A program made the position numbers and the translations under genes. A stretch of DNA of 64,000 bases. Origin: Nocardioides sp. zg-1230. GTDB lineage: Bacteria; Actinomycetota; Actinomycetes; Propionibacteriales; Nocardioidaceae. The DNA is taken from assembly GCF_013155335.1 (NCBI RefSeq), contig NZ_JABJQZ010000001.1, forward strand, positions 434,001 through 498,000. Reading direction: 5' to 3'. How positions within the stretch are numbered: position 1 is the first letter of the stretch; each line of letters begins with the position of its first letter. Positions 42,720 to 52,322 of the stretch are shown piece by piece. The notes under the pieces were generated by a model. It did not search any database. It was not told where the DNA came from and saw nothing but the letters and a program-made list of their open reading frames with translations.

Positions 42720-43160
42720 TCACCCGTCGGCGCGCTGGGCGATCCGGTGCCCGGCCGTCTTCAGGTCGGCAGCGATCGCGCGCCCCGCGAGCAGCCCCGA
42801 GCTCCGGGCGGCGACGGCGTACATCCCCGCTCCGGACACCTCGCCCTCGGCGACGACGCGGCAACCGTCGCGGGTGCCGGTGAACCGGAGTCGCAACGAC
42901 GCCTCCACCCCGCGCCAGGTGCCGCGCTCGGCCCACGACCGGAACGGCACGAACTCGACGACCTCCAGGCTGGGTCGTACGCCGACCACGGTCAGCTCGG
43001 TCCAGGTCTGACCGAGGTGGGGCTCCTCGTCCTCGGGCACGTCGGTGGACAGCAGGCTCGACTGCCACTCGGGGCGCCGGCGGGGGTCGACGAGGTAGGT
43101 GAACGCCTGCTCCGCCGAGTGCGGCAGCTCGACGGTCGCGGTGAAGCGCCGGGTCGTCAG
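42720..43160 (-). CDS. SRPBCC family protein with probable CTG start
   Basis: A ~146-aa SRPBCC/START-like protein ([28 protein letters not shown], long C-terminal helix with [10 protein letters not shown]). No ATG, GTG or TTG lies near the expected N-terminus. A CTG at 43160 overlaps the purC TGA as CTGA and has GGGGAG 5 nt upstream, matching the GTGA/ATGA overlaps elsewhere in this window. I therefore assign CTG as start. It probably binds a hydrophobic ligand. Confidence 0.68.
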   Translation of the reverse strand: MTTRRFTATVELPHSAEQAFTYLVDPRRRPEWQSSLLSTDVPEDEEPHLGQTWTELTVVGVRPSLEVVEFVPFRSWAERGTWRGVEASLRLRFTGTRDGCRVVAEGEVSGAGMYAVAARSSGLLAGRAIAADLKTAGHRIAQRADG

Positions 43161-44062
43161 ATCGTCTCCCCGGTCAGCAGCTCGTAGGCCTCGACGTAGC
43201 GCGCCCGGGTGCGCTCGACGACGGCGTCGGGCAGCGGCGGCGGGGCTTCGCCGGAGGTGCGGTCCCAGCCGGACTCGCCGGTGAGCCAGTCGCGCACGAT
43301 CTGCTTGTCGTACGACGACTGGGCGCGGCCCGGCTGCCACTCGTCGGCGGGCCAGAAGCGGGAGCTGTCGGGGGTGAGGACCTCGTCGGCGAGGATCGTC
43401 GTGCCCCCCTCGGAGGCAGGACGCCGGCCGAACTCCAGCTTGGTGTCGGCCAGGATGATGCCGCGCTCGCGGGCGAGGGCGTGCGCCTTGTCGTAGACCT
43501 CCATGGTCAGCATCCGCAGCTCGGCGGCGGCGTCGTCGCCGACGGCCTCGACGACGGCCTCGTAGTCGACGTTCTCGTCGTGGTCGCCGAGCTCGGCCTT
43601 GGTGGCGGGCGTGAAGATCGGCTCGGGCAGGCGGCTGCCGTCCTGCAGCCCGGCCGGCAGCGGGATGCCGCAGACCTCGCCCGTGCGGGCGTAGTCGAGG
43701 AGGCCGGAGCCGGTGAGGTAGCCGCGGGCCACGCACTCGACGGGAAACATCTCGAGACGCTCGCACACCACCGCGCGCCCGGCGACGGACGCCGGCACGT
43801 CGGTGGACACGACGTGGTTGCCGACGAGCCCCTCGAGCTGCGCGAACCACCACAGCGACATCCGGGTGAGGATCTCGCCCTTGTCGGGGATCGTGGTGTC
43901 GAGGACGAAGTCGTAGGCGGAGATGCGGTCGCTCGCGACCATCAGCAGCCGACCCTCGTGCTCGCCCGCGTCGATGCGGTAGAGGTCGCGGACCTTGCCG
44001 GAGTGGAGGTGGGTGGTGCCCTCGATCGGAGGGGCTGCGGGGATGTTCAGCTCGGCTGCCAC
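43157..44062 (-). CDS. purC: SAICAR synthase
   Basis: PurC joins CAIR and aspartate with ATP to give SAICAR. The 301-aa product is the longer fungal/actinobacterial type. Motifs: HSGKVRDLY (ATP), [36 protein letters not shown] and [10 protein letters not shown]. The start is GTG, leaderless, with TAGGCT 6 nt upstream. It is coupled to the downstream SRPBCC gene. Confidence 0.96.
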   Translation of the reverse strand: MAAELNIPAAPPIEGTTHLHSGKVRDLYRIDAGEHEGRLLMVASDRISAYDFVLDTTIPDKGEILTRMSLWWFAQLEGLVGNHVVSTDVPASVAGRAVVCERLEMFPVECVARGYLTGSGLLDYARTGEVCGIPLPAGLQDGSRLPEPIFTPATKAELGDHDENVDYEAVVEAVGDDAAAELRMLTMEVYDKAHALARERGIILADTKLEFGRRPASEGGTTILADEVLTPDSSRFWPADEWQPGRAQSSYDKQIVRDWLTGESGWDRTSGEAPPPLPDAVVERTRARYVEAYELLTGETI

Positions 44063-44068
44063 GCGCCG

Positions 44069-44074
44069 AGCCTA
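44069..44074 (-). promoter_or_regulatory. -10 hexamer of leaderless purC gene
   Basis: TAGGCT lies 6 nt before GTG 44062. Confidence 0.55.
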
Positions 44075-44081
44075 TCCGGGC

Positions 44082-44630
44082 TCAGCGGTGCAGCCACCAG
44101 CTCATCCGGCGCGTCATCCAGGGCAGGAAGACGTAGGTCATCAGCGGCGTCATCACCGACGTCACCAGCACCACGCGCGGCACGAGCGGCCAGCCGCCGA
44201 TGGTCCGCGAGGCGACGAAGTTCGCGACCAGGCTCAGCGGCAGGAACACCATGAAGATCACGACCATCTGCTTCCACCGCGGCGGTGGCACGGGGGCCGC
44301 GCTCAGGGCCTCCACCGTGGCCGGCTCGTCGAACCATCCCTCGATGCCCGTACGCCGTTCGCGACGCGACTCCTCCACGTCGCCCGCGGCCGCCTCGAGC
44401 CACCAGGCCCGCTGCGGGGAGGCCTCCCACGCGGCGAGCGACTCGGCGTCGGCGAAACGGTAGAGCATGTGCCAGTCCGTCGAGTCGGCGCTCGGCCGGA
44501 CCCAGCCCGAGCCGAGGAACCCGTCGAACTTCTCCGCCATCGACGTGCCCGCCTGCATCCACGCCAGCATCTGGGTGGAGTGCGAGGGGTCGACGTGGCG
44601 GGTGACGGAGACGGTGACAGGGGCGCTCAT
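44082..44630 (-). CDS. Membrane-attached ABM (monooxygenase-like) domain protein
   Basis: The 182-aa protein has an N-terminal dimeric alpha/beta-barrel antibiotic-biosynthesis-monooxygenase-like domain (1-~95; VTVSVTRHVDPSHSTQMLAW, WHMLYRFADAESLAAW). Two C-terminal helices follow (MVVIFMVFLPLSLVANF and VLVTSVMTPLMTYVFLPW). Family members combining ABM and membrane helices occur widely; activity is unknown. Start ATG 44630. Confidence 0.8.
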   Translation of the reverse strand: MSAPVTVSVTRHVDPSHSTQMLAWMQAGTSMAEKFDGFLGSGWVRPSADSTDWHMLYRFADAESLAAWEASPQRAWWLEAAAGDVEESRRERRTGIEGWFDEPATVEALSAAPVPPPRWKQMVVIFMVFLPLSLVANFVASRTIGGWPLVPRVVLVTSVMTPLMTYVFLPWMTRRMSWWLHR

Positions 44631-44874
44631 GCGGGGTCCCCGCGGCGTTGTTCGGGGGAGCGCAGCGGAGGAGAAGAACGCCGTGGGGTGTTCATGGGCT
44701 CCAGTGTCGAGCGCGGGCGGGCGCGGAGTGAAGCCGGCGGCGACGAGATCCCGCCCACGTCGCCACGGGCCTGAGGCACCTCCGGGTGCGGATAAGGCGT
44801 CTGCCCGATGCGGACGCGGGGGTCTTAGCCGCAGCGTGAGGAGCGTCCACCAGCGCAGGACCCAGGAGCCCGCC

Positions 44875-45075
44875 ATGAACAACACCGCCATCGACATCAC
44901 CGCACGGATCGCCGCCACCCACCGCGCCGACGTGGCGCGCGACGTCGCCGAGGCCCGCGCCGCGCGCCAGGCCCGACGTACGCGTCAGCCCGCCGAGCCG
45001 GTCGTCACCGAGGCGCCGTCCCGGCGACGCAGCGGATGGAGCCGCTGGCTCCCGACACCGCGCCCCGCCCACTGA
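44875..45075 (+). CDS. 66-aa Arg/Ala-rich small protein
   Basis: ATG 44875 has CCAGGAG 8 nt upstream. The peptide is helical and basic (ITARIAATHRADVARDVAEARAARQARR) with a Trp-containing end (SGWSRWLP). Its TGA shares one base with the ATG of the large LuxR gene, so the two are probably coupled. No family recognised. Confidence 0.55.
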   Translation: MNNTAIDITARIAATHRADVARDVAEARAARQARRTRQPAEPVVTEAPSRRRSGWSRWLPTPRPAH

Positions 45076-47981
45076 TGTCGGTCGCTCGTGTCGATCGTCC
45101 ACCCGTGGTCAACGGCCTCGTCGCCTGCGACCATCTGCAGATGGGCGGGAGGCTCGTCGGCCGCGGGGCCGAGCTCGACCGGATGGCCGGGGCCCTCATG
45201 AGCGCCCGCGCGGGCGAGACCCGTTGCCTGCTCGTCACCGGCGAGGCAGGGATCGGCAAGAGCCGGCTCGTCGCCGAGGCCGTGGAGCACCTCGACGACG
45301 CGCTGGTCATCACCGGGCACGCGGTCGACATGTCCACCGGCGAGATCCCGTTCGGCGTGGTCGCCGACACCTTGCGCGACCTGACCCGCGTGGCCGGCGC
45401 AGACGTCCTGCTGCCCGCCGACCGGGACGCGCTCGCCCCGCTGCTGCCGGGGCGTGCCCACGATCACCAGGTCGAGCGCGTCCAGCTGCTCTCGACCGTC
45501 CTCGACCTGCTCGAGCGGCTCGCGTCGCACCAGCTCGTCGTGTGGGTGGTCGAGGACCTGCACTGGGCGGACTCGGCCACGCGCGACCTGGTCGGGCTCG
45601 CGGCGCGGACGATCCCGGTGGGCCTGCTCATCGTGGGGACGGTCCGAACCGACGACCCCGAACGCACTCCCGAGGCGGAGGGCGCCGTCACGTCGTACGT
45701 CGCCGGGTTGGCCCGCACGCCGGGTTGCGAGGTGCTGCCGCTCCCACGTCTGGGCGCGGACGCGGTCCAGCAGCAGCTCCGCGACCTGCTCGGGTCTCGC
45801 CCGTCGGCGGACGTCCTCAGCCGCGTCGAGCGCCTCAGCGACGGCATCCCGTTCGTGGTGGAGGAGCTGGTGGCCGCTGCCGGGCGACCCGAGCTCAGCA
45901 CCGTCGAGGCGGTGGCCTCCGGCCGGCTCGGCACCCTGTCGCCGGAGGCCAGGAGGCTCGTGGAGGCTGCTGCCGTCGGCGACGGGCACCTCCGGATCAG
46001 CCTGGTCGAGCAGGTCCTCGACGCGACGCCCGACGAGCTCGACGCCGCTCTGGTGGAGGCGCAGCGGGCCGGCATCCTGACCACCGACCACGACCACGAC
46101 GAGGTGCGCTTCCGGCACGCCCTGCTGCGCGAGGCGACGTCCCGGGAGACCGGGCCGGGGGCGCGGAGGTCGTGGCACCGGCGCTGGGCCGAGGTGCTCG
46201 AGGACAATCCCGGCACGCTGCCTGCGGACCCGGCCGCACTGGCGGTCGCCGAGCACTGGCACCAGGCTCGCGACGTACGCCGGGCGGTCGCGGCCGCGGT
46301 GGCCGCCCTGCCCTCGGCCGAGCGGATCGCCGACCCGCAGCTGGAGACGGTGCTGTGGACGCGGGTGCTGTCGGCGTGGGCCTCGATCCCGGACGCCGAG
46401 GCCGTCACCGGCCTGCGGCTGCGCGACGCCGTGGCCCAGGCCGTGCTCGCTGCCCAGTCGACCGGGCTGGCGAGCTTCATCGCGGTCCTCGACGCGGTGC
46501 CTGATCAGCTGCTGGACGAGTCCGAGCGTGCTGTGCTCTCCGCCGTCCGTGCGATCACCGGCGAGGCCAAGGGCGTCCTGGATCGCCGCTTCCGCGAGAT
46601 GACGCAGGACCTGTTCGACAGGTTCGACCTCTTCGCCGGCCCGCGCGACCTCTTCTCGATGCTCGCGCTCAGCTTCGCGACCCGGCTGCCTGCGAGCGAC
46701 GAGCGATCGGTCACCGGCATGGACGCGGCTGCGGACATCGCCGCCGGGCTCGCCTCGCCACGCGCGCGGCTGGAGCACGTCGTGCTGCGCTCGCACTCGC
46801 GAGAGTTCAAGGGTGACCCCGGCGCCGCGGCCGACTACCTCGAGGCCCAGCTGGCCGAGCTCCGCGACCTCCCCGGCCACCACGTCCTGTTCGCCGACGG
46901 CAACGTCGTGTGGTGCCGCAGCGTGTGCGGCGAGCACCGCAGGGCGCAGGAGATCGGCGAGGCGGCGCTCGCACGGCTCCGCCACCCCGAGCTGTCCGTC
47001 GGCCTCTGGGAGCACCTGGTCGAGAACCAGGCGTTCAGCCTGACCTGCACCGGCGACTGGGCCCGGGCCCGCCAGCTCCTCGAGGAGTCGGCGCCGTGGT
47101 GGGAGGACGACGTCCGCACCAGCAACGCACGCCTGGCGCTCCTCGACGTCCGCCAGCTCGGGACGGCCGATGCCGGGCGCTGGCAGGCGCTCATCGGGCA
47201 GGAGATCCCCGGGGGCGCCCCACCGCTCCAGGTGCGGCACCTAGCCGCCGCGGCGCACGTCGCGGCGGGGGGCCTGACCGCGGCCCGGGCGGTCCTCCGC
47301 GAGATGTGGGCCGACCCCGCCATTCTCGTCGCCGACGACTACCTGTGCCTGGTGGTGGTCGACGCCGCGCGGGCGGAGGCCGACGCGGCGATCGCCGCCC
47401 CGGGACGTGCCGACCGCGACGAGACATCGGCCCACATGGAGCAGATCGCCGACACGGCCCAAAGGTGCCGTCGCTACGGCCGGCTCGGCGAGGTGTGGCC
47501 GCTCGACGTGGCCGCCCAGCTGGACCGCTTCCACGGTCGCGACGCGCGACCGTCGCTGCGCACGGCGCTCGAGGGATGGGAGCGGATCGGGCACGTCCCG
47601 GACGTGGCGGTCACGCACCTGTCGCTGGCGGAGCAGGAGGCGATCCGCGGTGACCGCGAGGCCGCCCGTCGCCAGCTGGCAGCGGGTCGCGAGATCGCGG
47701 AGCGGCTGGAGGCCCACCCGATGCTGGCGCGCGCCGACGCGCTCGCGGAGAGGTACGCGCTCTCCTCGCGAGAACGACGTACGGACGGGGTGCTCACCGA
47801 GCGTGAGGTGGAGGTGCTCCGGCTGGTGGCGGACGGCCTGACCAACGGGCAGATCGGGGGAAGGCTCTTCATGTCGCCCAAGACGGCGAGCGTCCATGTC
47901 TCGCACATCCTGGCCAAGCTGGGGGCGGCCAACCGCACCGAGGCGGCTGCGACGGCGCGGCGACAGGGCCTGCTCGGCTGA
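45075..47981 (+). CDS. Large LuxR-family ATPase transcriptional regulator (LAL type)
   Basis: The 968-aa protein has an N-terminal AAA/STAND ATPase: Walker A GEAGIGKSRLV near residue 70, Walker B-like WVVEDLHWADS. A long helical TPR-like middle follows, then a C-terminal LuxR HTH (TEREVEVLRLVADGLTNGQIGGRLFMSPKTASVHVSHIL). This is the layout of LAL/MalT-like activators, which bind an inducer and ATP and oligomerise. The target genes are not evident. Start chosen at ATG 45075 by overlap with the short gene; ATG 45141 is an alternative. Confidence 0.88.
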   Translation: MSVARVDRPPVVNGLVACDHLQMGGRLVGRGAELDRMAGALMSARAGETRCLLVTGEAGIGKSRLVAEAVEHLDDALVITGHAVDMSTGEIPFGVVADTLRDLTRVAGADVLLPADRDALAPLLPGRAHDHQVERVQLLSTVLDLLERLASHQLVVWVVEDLHWADSATRDLVGLAARTIPVGLLIVGTVRTDDPERTPEAEGAVTSYVAGLARTPGCEVLPLPRLGADAVQQQLRDLLGSRPSADVLSRVERLSDGIPFVVEELVAAAGRPELSTVEAVASGRLGTLSPEARRLVEAAAVGDGHLRISLVEQVLDATPDELDAALVEAQRAGILTTDHDHDEVRFRHALLREATSRETGPGARRSWHRRWAEVLEDNPGTLPADPAALAVAEHWHQARDVRRAVAAAVAALPSAERIADPQLETVLWTRVLSAWASIPDAEAVTGLRLRDAVAQAVLAAQSTGLASFIAVLDAVPDQLLDESERAVLSAVRAITGEAKGVLDRRFREMTQDLFDRFDLFAGPRDLFSMLALSFATRLPASDERSVTGMDAAADIAAGLASPRARLEHVVLRSHSREFKGDPGAAADYLEAQLAELRDLPGHHVLFADGNVVWCRSVCGEHRRAQEIGEAALARLRHPELSVGLWEHLVENQAFSLTCTGDWARARQLLEESAPWWEDDVRTSNARLALLDVRQLGTADAGRWQALIGQEIPGGAPPLQVRHLAAAAHVAAGGLTAARAVLREMWADPAILVADDYLCLVVVDAARAEADAAIAAPGRADRDETSAHMEQIADTAQRCRRYGRLGEVWPLDVAAQLDRFHGRDARPSLRTALEGWERIGHVPDVAVTHLSLAEQEAIRGDREAARRQLAAGREIAERLEAHPMLARADALAERYALSSRERRTDGVLTEREVEVLRLVADGLTNGQIGGRLFMSPKTASVHVSHILAKLGAANRTEAAATARRQGLLG

Positions 47982-47997
47982 GCCCCGTACGGCGAGC

Positions 47998-48870
47998 TCA
48001 GCGCACGCAGGTGACGAGGTCGTGCGCCCCGTCGGGGCGGGCGGCCTCGACGTAGTAGCGCACCCGGCCGTCGGGCAGCGGCACCGCGCTGGCGTAGCGG
48101 AACGCGCCGTCGGAGTGCGGGGACGAGATGGGCGGCTGGTCGAGGCGGGTGAGGGCCGTGCCGTCCCAGGTGGCCACCCCGGTGGTCTCGAACCAGTTCG
48201 ACTCCGCGTCGGGGCGGCCGTCGTACAGCACCGTGCCGTCGGGCAGCACTGCGCTGACCCGGGCACCGCGCGCGTCCCACTGGCCCTCGCGGCCGGCGAG
48301 CACCTCGCCGTGGTCCTGCCACGCCAGCCCGTCGGGACTGGTGAGCCGGCGGGTGGTCATCCGGTCCTCGTGGCCGGGCTCGTCGAGGGGGTGGCAGCAC
48401 AGCCACATCTCGTAGCCGTCCGACCCCACGGTGATCACCGGGTCCTTGACGCCCGTGCCGCGGTCGCCGCCGTGCACGCGTCGTCGTACGCCGTCGGGCA
48501 GGCCCTCGACCATGTCGGCGGTGAGGCTGTCGACCCACCAGTGCTTGGAGCGGGGCGTCGCGCACGAGAGGTAGAGCCGCCACCCGCCCTCGCGCAGCGG
48601 CACGAGCACCGGGCGCTCGAAGGACTCGGCACCGAAGGCCTCGCGCGCGACCTCGGCGACCGGCTCGAAGATGACGCCGTCGTCGGAGCGGGCGACGACA
48701 ACCGTGACGCCGCGTCCGTGGGTGAGCGGGCGGCGGACCCGCCATGTCAGCCAGAAGACACCGTCGACCAGGACGGCGCTCGCCGCCCCCGCCCAGTTGC
48801 CCGGTCCCGCCCCCGGGGCCGGCACCACGACCTCGACGTCGTCGTAGGTCGGCGGTGCGGTCGGCGTCAC
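47998..48870 (-). CDS. Propeller-like protein (glycosidase/sialidase-like fold)
   Basis: The 290-aa protein shows repeated beta blades with Asp/Trp turns ([62 protein letters not shown]), a pattern of five-bladed GH43/GH32/GH68-like or Asp-box proteins. Catalytic residues cannot be assigned firmly. Its GTG overlaps the acylphosphatase TGA (GTGA). It resembles the 445-aa protein at 11394 in style. Confidence 0.62.
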   Translation of the reverse strand: MTPTAPPTYDDVEVVVPAPGAGPGNWAGAASAVLVDGVFWLTWRVRRPLTHGRGVTVVVARSDDGVIFEPVAEVAREAFGAESFERPVLVPLREGGWRLYLSCATPRSKHWWVDSLTADMVEGLPDGVRRRVHGGDRGTGVKDPVITVGSDGYEMWLCCHPLDEPGHEDRMTTRRLTSPDGLAWQDHGEVLAGREGQWDARGARVSAVLPDGTVLYDGRPDAESNWFETTGVATWDGTALTRLDQPPISSPHSDGAFRYASAVPLPDGRVRYYVEAARPDGAHDLVTCVR

Positions 48871-49136
48871 CCGGTGACCCGGAAGGACGACGCGCCACTG
48901 ACCGCGGCCTCCCGCACGGCGACGTCGCGCACCCGCGCCGACGGCGGCCCGTGCCGGCACCACTCCACGAGCGCGTCGACCGCGTCGTCCTCGCCCTCGG
49001 CGTGGACGAGCACGCTGCCGTCGACCTCGTTGCGCACCCAGCCGACGACCCCGAGCTGCTGCGCCCGCTCCTGGGTGTGCCAGCGGAACGCCACGCCCTG
49101 CACCTGCCCGGTCACCCGGGCCTGGACCGCCTTCAT
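48867..49136 (-). CDS. acyP: Acylphosphatase
   Basis: The 89-aa protein hydrolyses acyl phosphates. It has the family signature [15 protein letters not shown] with the phosphate-binding Arg (Arg18) and [11 protein letters not shown] with the catalytic Asn (Asn36). Length is typical. It is upstream of, and coupled to, the propeller-like gene. Confidence 0.93.
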   Translation of the reverse strand: MKAVQARVTGQVQGVAFRWHTQERAQQLGVVGWVRNEVDGSVLVHAEGEDDAVDALVEWCRHGPPSARVRDVAVREAAVSGASSFRVTG

Positions 49137-49201
49137 GCCCCCATCCTGCCCCTCCCGGCGGGCGGTCCCCGGCGCTGGGACCGGGTGAGAGGCTGACGCT
49201 G

Positions 49202-50668
49202 ATGACCCAGCACGAGCAGGCCCAGGACGAGCGGGCCCGGGACGAGCGCGGAGGCGAGGCGGCGTACGAGCCCGACCCGCGGCGCTGGCGCGTGCTCGCG
49301 GTCTCCCTCGTCGTCGGCTTCATGTCGCTGCTCGACGTCACGATCGTCAACGTCGCCGTGCCGTCCATCCGCGCCGGGCTCGACACCTCCGCCGCGACCA
49401 TCCAGTGGGTGGTGTCGGGCTACGCGCTCGCCTTCGGCATGACCCTGGTCGCCGGCGGCCGCCTCGGCGACGCGCACGGTCGGCGCCGGATGATGACGAT
49501 CGGCCTCGTCGGCTTCGTCGTGTCCAGTGCGGCCGTCGGGCTCGCGCCCAACGCGGCCGCGATCGTGCTGGCCCGCCTCGTCCAGGGCGCCAGCGCCGGC
49601 CTGCTCACCCCGCAGAACTCCGGGCTGATCCAGCAGCTCTTCCGGGGCGAGGAGCGCGGGCGCGCCTTCGGGATGTTCGGCTTCACCGTGGCCGTCGCGT
49701 CCGCGACCGGACCGCTGATCGGTGGCCTGCTGATCGGCCTGCTCGGCGAGGAGAACGGCTGGCGCTCCCTCTTCCTCATCAACGTGCCGATCGGCCTCGT
49801 CGCGCTGGCGCTGATCCGTCGACTCGTGCCCGACAACCACGTCGGCGCCGGCCCCGAGTCAGCTCCGAAGGACCCCCGCATCGACGTCGTCGGCGCGGTG
49901 CTCCTCGGCCTCGCCGTCCTGGCCGTGCTGTACCCGCTGATCAGTCTCGAGGGCGGTGCCGGCCTGCCGCTGCTGGTGCTGGTCGCGTTCCCGCCGCTGG
50001 CGTGGGCGTTCGTGCGGTGGGAGAAGCGGACCGTACGGCTGGAGCGGCCGCCGCTGCTCGACGTGTCGCTGCTGCGCGGTCTGCCCGGCTACGCCAACGG
50101 CCTGCTGGTCGGCACCCTCTACTTCACCGGCTTCACCGGGATCTTCCTCGTGCTGTCGGTGCACCTGCAGGAGGGTGAGGGGTTCTCGCCGTTGCAGGCA
50201 GCGCTGCTGATGACGCCGTTCGCGGTCGGCGCCGCCACCACCTCACCGCTCGCCGGCCGGCTGGTCGGCCGGCTCGGGCGACGGGTCACCCTGGTCGCGC
50301 TCGGGGTGATGATGACCGGCACCGCGCTCGCGTCCTGGCTGGTCACGTCCCCGACCGACTCGCTGTGGTGGACGCTCGCGCCGGCCATGTTCCTCGCCGG
50401 CGTCGGCGGCGGTGGGGTCATCTCCCCGAACTTCACCCTCACCCTCGCCGAGGTCCCGCCGCGGATGGGCGGCGCGGCCGGCGGGGCGCTGCAGACCGGG
50501 CAACGGATCGGCTCGGCCCTCGGCGCCGCGCTGCTGATGACCGTCTACCAGGCCGTCGGGACCGTCTCGTCAGCCCCGGTCGCGGCCCGCGCCGCGCTGC
50601 TGGCGGCCCTCGCCGTGCTCTCGCTGGCCTTTGCCGCCGCCGTGCGCTCCTGGCGGCGCGGCGACTGA
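49202..50668 (+). CDS. MFS transporter, DHA2 (14-helix) drug exporter family
   Basis: The 488-aa protein has about 14 helices. It starts with [18 protein letters not shown] (motif D of DHA2 exporters), then [15 protein letters not shown] (motif for substrate selection), [12 protein letters not shown] (loop 2-3 motif A) and [16 protein letters not shown]. It probably extrudes drugs or dyes by proton antiport. No adjacent regulator is seen. The DUF-type hairpin element follows the stop, convergent with purB. Confidence 0.92.
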   Translation: MTQHEQAQDERARDERGGEAAYEPDPRRWRVLAVSLVVGFMSLLDVTIVNVAVPSIRAGLDTSAATIQWVVSGYALAFGMTLVAGGRLGDAHGRRRMMTIGLVGFVVSSAAVGLAPNAAAIVLARLVQGASAGLLTPQNSGLIQQLFRGEERGRAFGMFGFTVAVASATGPLIGGLLIGLLGEENGWRSLFLINVPIGLVALALIRRLVPDNHVGAGPESAPKDPRIDVVGAVLLGLAVLAVLYPLISLEGGAGLPLLVLVAFPPLAWAFVRWEKRTVRLERPPLLDVSLLRGLPGYANGLLVGTLYFTGFTGIFLVLSVHLQEGEGFSPLQAALLMTPFAVGAATTSPLAGRLVGRLGRRVTLVALGVMMTGTALASWLVTSPTDSLWWTLAPAMFLAGVGGGGVISPNFTLTLAEVPPRMGGAAGGALQTGQRIGSALGAALLMTVYQAVGTVSSAPVAARAALLAALAVLSLAFAAAVRSWRRGD

Positions 50669-50680
50669 GCGAGGGAGAGA

Positions 50681-50755
50681 CTGACAACTTCAGGAATCCC
50701 CGGCTGGCCGGGGATTCCCGGACATGTCGGCCCGTGCAAGGCCTGACAAGTTCAG
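50681..50755 (+). terminator. Hairpin element, CTGACA/TTCAG family (copy 2)
   Basis: An 11-bp perfect stem (50693-50703 with 50708-50718, loop CTGG) lies between CTGACAACTTCAG at 50681 and GTCGGCCCGTGCA...CCTGACAAGTTCAG ending 50755. The same order of blocks occurs at 29723-29796. It sits between convergent MFS and purB genes. Confidence 0.8.
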
Positions 50756-50763
50756 CGAGCCCG

Positions 50764-52182
50764 TCAGAGGATCGCGCCCGGCGAGTACGCCGCCGCGGCG
50801 GGGTGGGCGGCCGCGAGCGCCTCGACCCGGGCGACGACCGCGCGGGTCTGAGCCACGGCGGCGCCGGTGAACTCGATGGGGTCGGCGACGAGCGCGTCGA
50901 TCTGCTCGCGGGTCAGGCCGAGCCGCTCGTCGGCGGCGAGCTTGGCGAAGACGTCGTTGTCGGCCTGCCCGGCGCGCATCGCGAGGGCGGTGCCGACCGC
51001 GGCCTCCTTGATCGCCTCGTGGGCGGCCTCGCGACCGACGCCGTTGCGTACCGCGGCCATCAGCACCTTGGTCGTGGTGAGGAACGGCAGGTAGCGGTCG
51101 AGCTCGCGCTGGATGACCGCCGGGAAGGCACCGAACTCGTCGAGCACGGTGAGGAAGGTCTGGAAGAGGCCGTCGGTGGCGAAGAACGCGTCGGGCAGCG
51201 CGACCCGGCGCACGACCGAGCAGGAGACGTCTCCCTCGTTCCACTGGTCACCGGCGAGCTCGCTGACCATCGACAGGTGGCCGCGGAGGATCACGGCAAG
51301 GCCGTTGACGCGCTCGCAGGAGCGGGTGTTCATCTTGTGCGGCATCGCGGACGAGCCGACCTGGCCCTCCTTGAAGCCCTCGGTCACCAGCTCGTGGCCG
51401 GCCATCAGCCGCACCGTCGTGGCCAGGTTGGACGGACCGCTGACGAGCTGGACCAGGGCCGCGACGACATCGAAGTCGAGGGAGCGCGGGTAGACCTGGC
51501 CGACGCTCGTCATCACCTGCTCGAAGCCGAGGTGGCCGGCGACCCGGTCCTCGAGCTGCTCCAGACGCGAGGCATCGCCGTCGAGGAGGTCGAGCATGTC
51601 CTGCGCGGTGCCCATCGGCCCCTTGATGCCACGGAGCGGGTAGCGGGCGAGCAGCTCCTCGATCCGCTGGACGGCGATCAGCATCTCGTCGGCGATCGTC
51701 GCGAAGCGCTTGCCGAGCGTGGTGGCCTGGGCGGCGACATTGTGCGATCGGCCGGCCATCACGGTCGCCTCGTGCTCGGCGGCGAGCCGGCCGAGGCGGA
51801 CCAGGGCGGCGACGGCGCGGTCGCGCACGACCTCGAGCGAGCGGCGTACCTGCAGCTGCTCGACGTTCTCGGTGAGGTCGCGCGAGGTCATGCCCTTGTG
51901 GATGTGCTCGTGCCCGGCCAGCGCCGAGAACTCCTCGATGCGGGCCTTCACGTCGTGGCGGGTGACCCGCTCGCGGGCGGCGATCGAGTCGAGGTCGACC
52001 GTGTCCACGACCGCCTCGTAGGCCTCGACGACGCCGTCAGGGACGTCGATGCCGAGGTCGCGCTGGGCCTTGAGGACCGCGATCCAGAGCTGCCGCTCGA
52101 GGACGATCTTGTGCTCGGGCGACCAGATCTCCGCGAGATCGGCGCCGGCGTAGCGGGTGGCCAGGACGTTGGGGACGCTCAC
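50764..52182 (-). CDS. purB: Adenylosuccinate lyase
   Basis: PurB cleaves SAICAR to AICAR and adenylosuccinate to AMP, releasing fumarate. The 472-aa fumarase/ASL-superfamily protein has the signature GSSAMPHKMN with the catalytic serine and AGRSHNVAAQATTLGKR with the conserved His. I start at GTG 52182 (VSVPNVLATRYA), with GGGAGG about 10 nt upstream; another GTG is at 52188. It is separate from purC, as usual in actinobacteria. Confidence 0.95.
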   Translation of the reverse strand: MSVPNVLATRYAGADLAEIWSPEHKIVLERQLWIAVLKAQRDLGIDVPDGVVEAYEAVVDTVDLDSIAARERVTRHDVKARIEEFSALAGHEHIHKGMTSRDLTENVEQLQVRRSLEVVRDRAVAALVRLGRLAAEHEATVMAGRSHNVAAQATTLGKRFATIADEMLIAVQRIEELLARYPLRGIKGPMGTAQDMLDLLDGDASRLEQLEDRVAGHLGFEQVMTSVGQVYPRSLDFDVVAALVQLVSGPSNLATTVRLMAGHELVTEGFKEGQVGSSAMPHKMNTRSCERVNGLAVILRGHLSMVSELAGDQWNEGDVSCSVVRRVALPDAFFATDGLFQTFLTVLDEFGAFPAVIQRELDRYLPFLTTTKVLMAAVRNGVGREAAHEAIKEAAVGTALAMRAGQADNDVFAKLAADERLGLTREQIDALVADPIEFTGAAVAQTRAVVARVEALAAAHPAAAAYSPGAIL

Positions 52183-52224
52183 GGGCACCCATCCTCCCAC
52201 CCGCCGGCGTCCGCCACCCCCTGC

Positions 52225-52322
52225 GGGTAGTCCAGTGAGAAGTGGCCGCAAAACGGGGGTGACGGCAGCCAGATCTCACTGGACTACCGCGTGCCGGCAG
52301 CCAGATCTCGCTGGACTACCCC
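52225..52322. repeat. Inverted-repeat element, GGGTAGTCCAGTGA family (copy 2)
   Basis: One arm at 52225-52250 and two inverted arms (52264-52288 and 52296-52322) share CAGATCTC-CTGGACTACC. The last arm supplies the TAG stop (52318-52316) of the DUF402 gene, exactly as copy 1 does at 26918. Confidence 0.85.
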
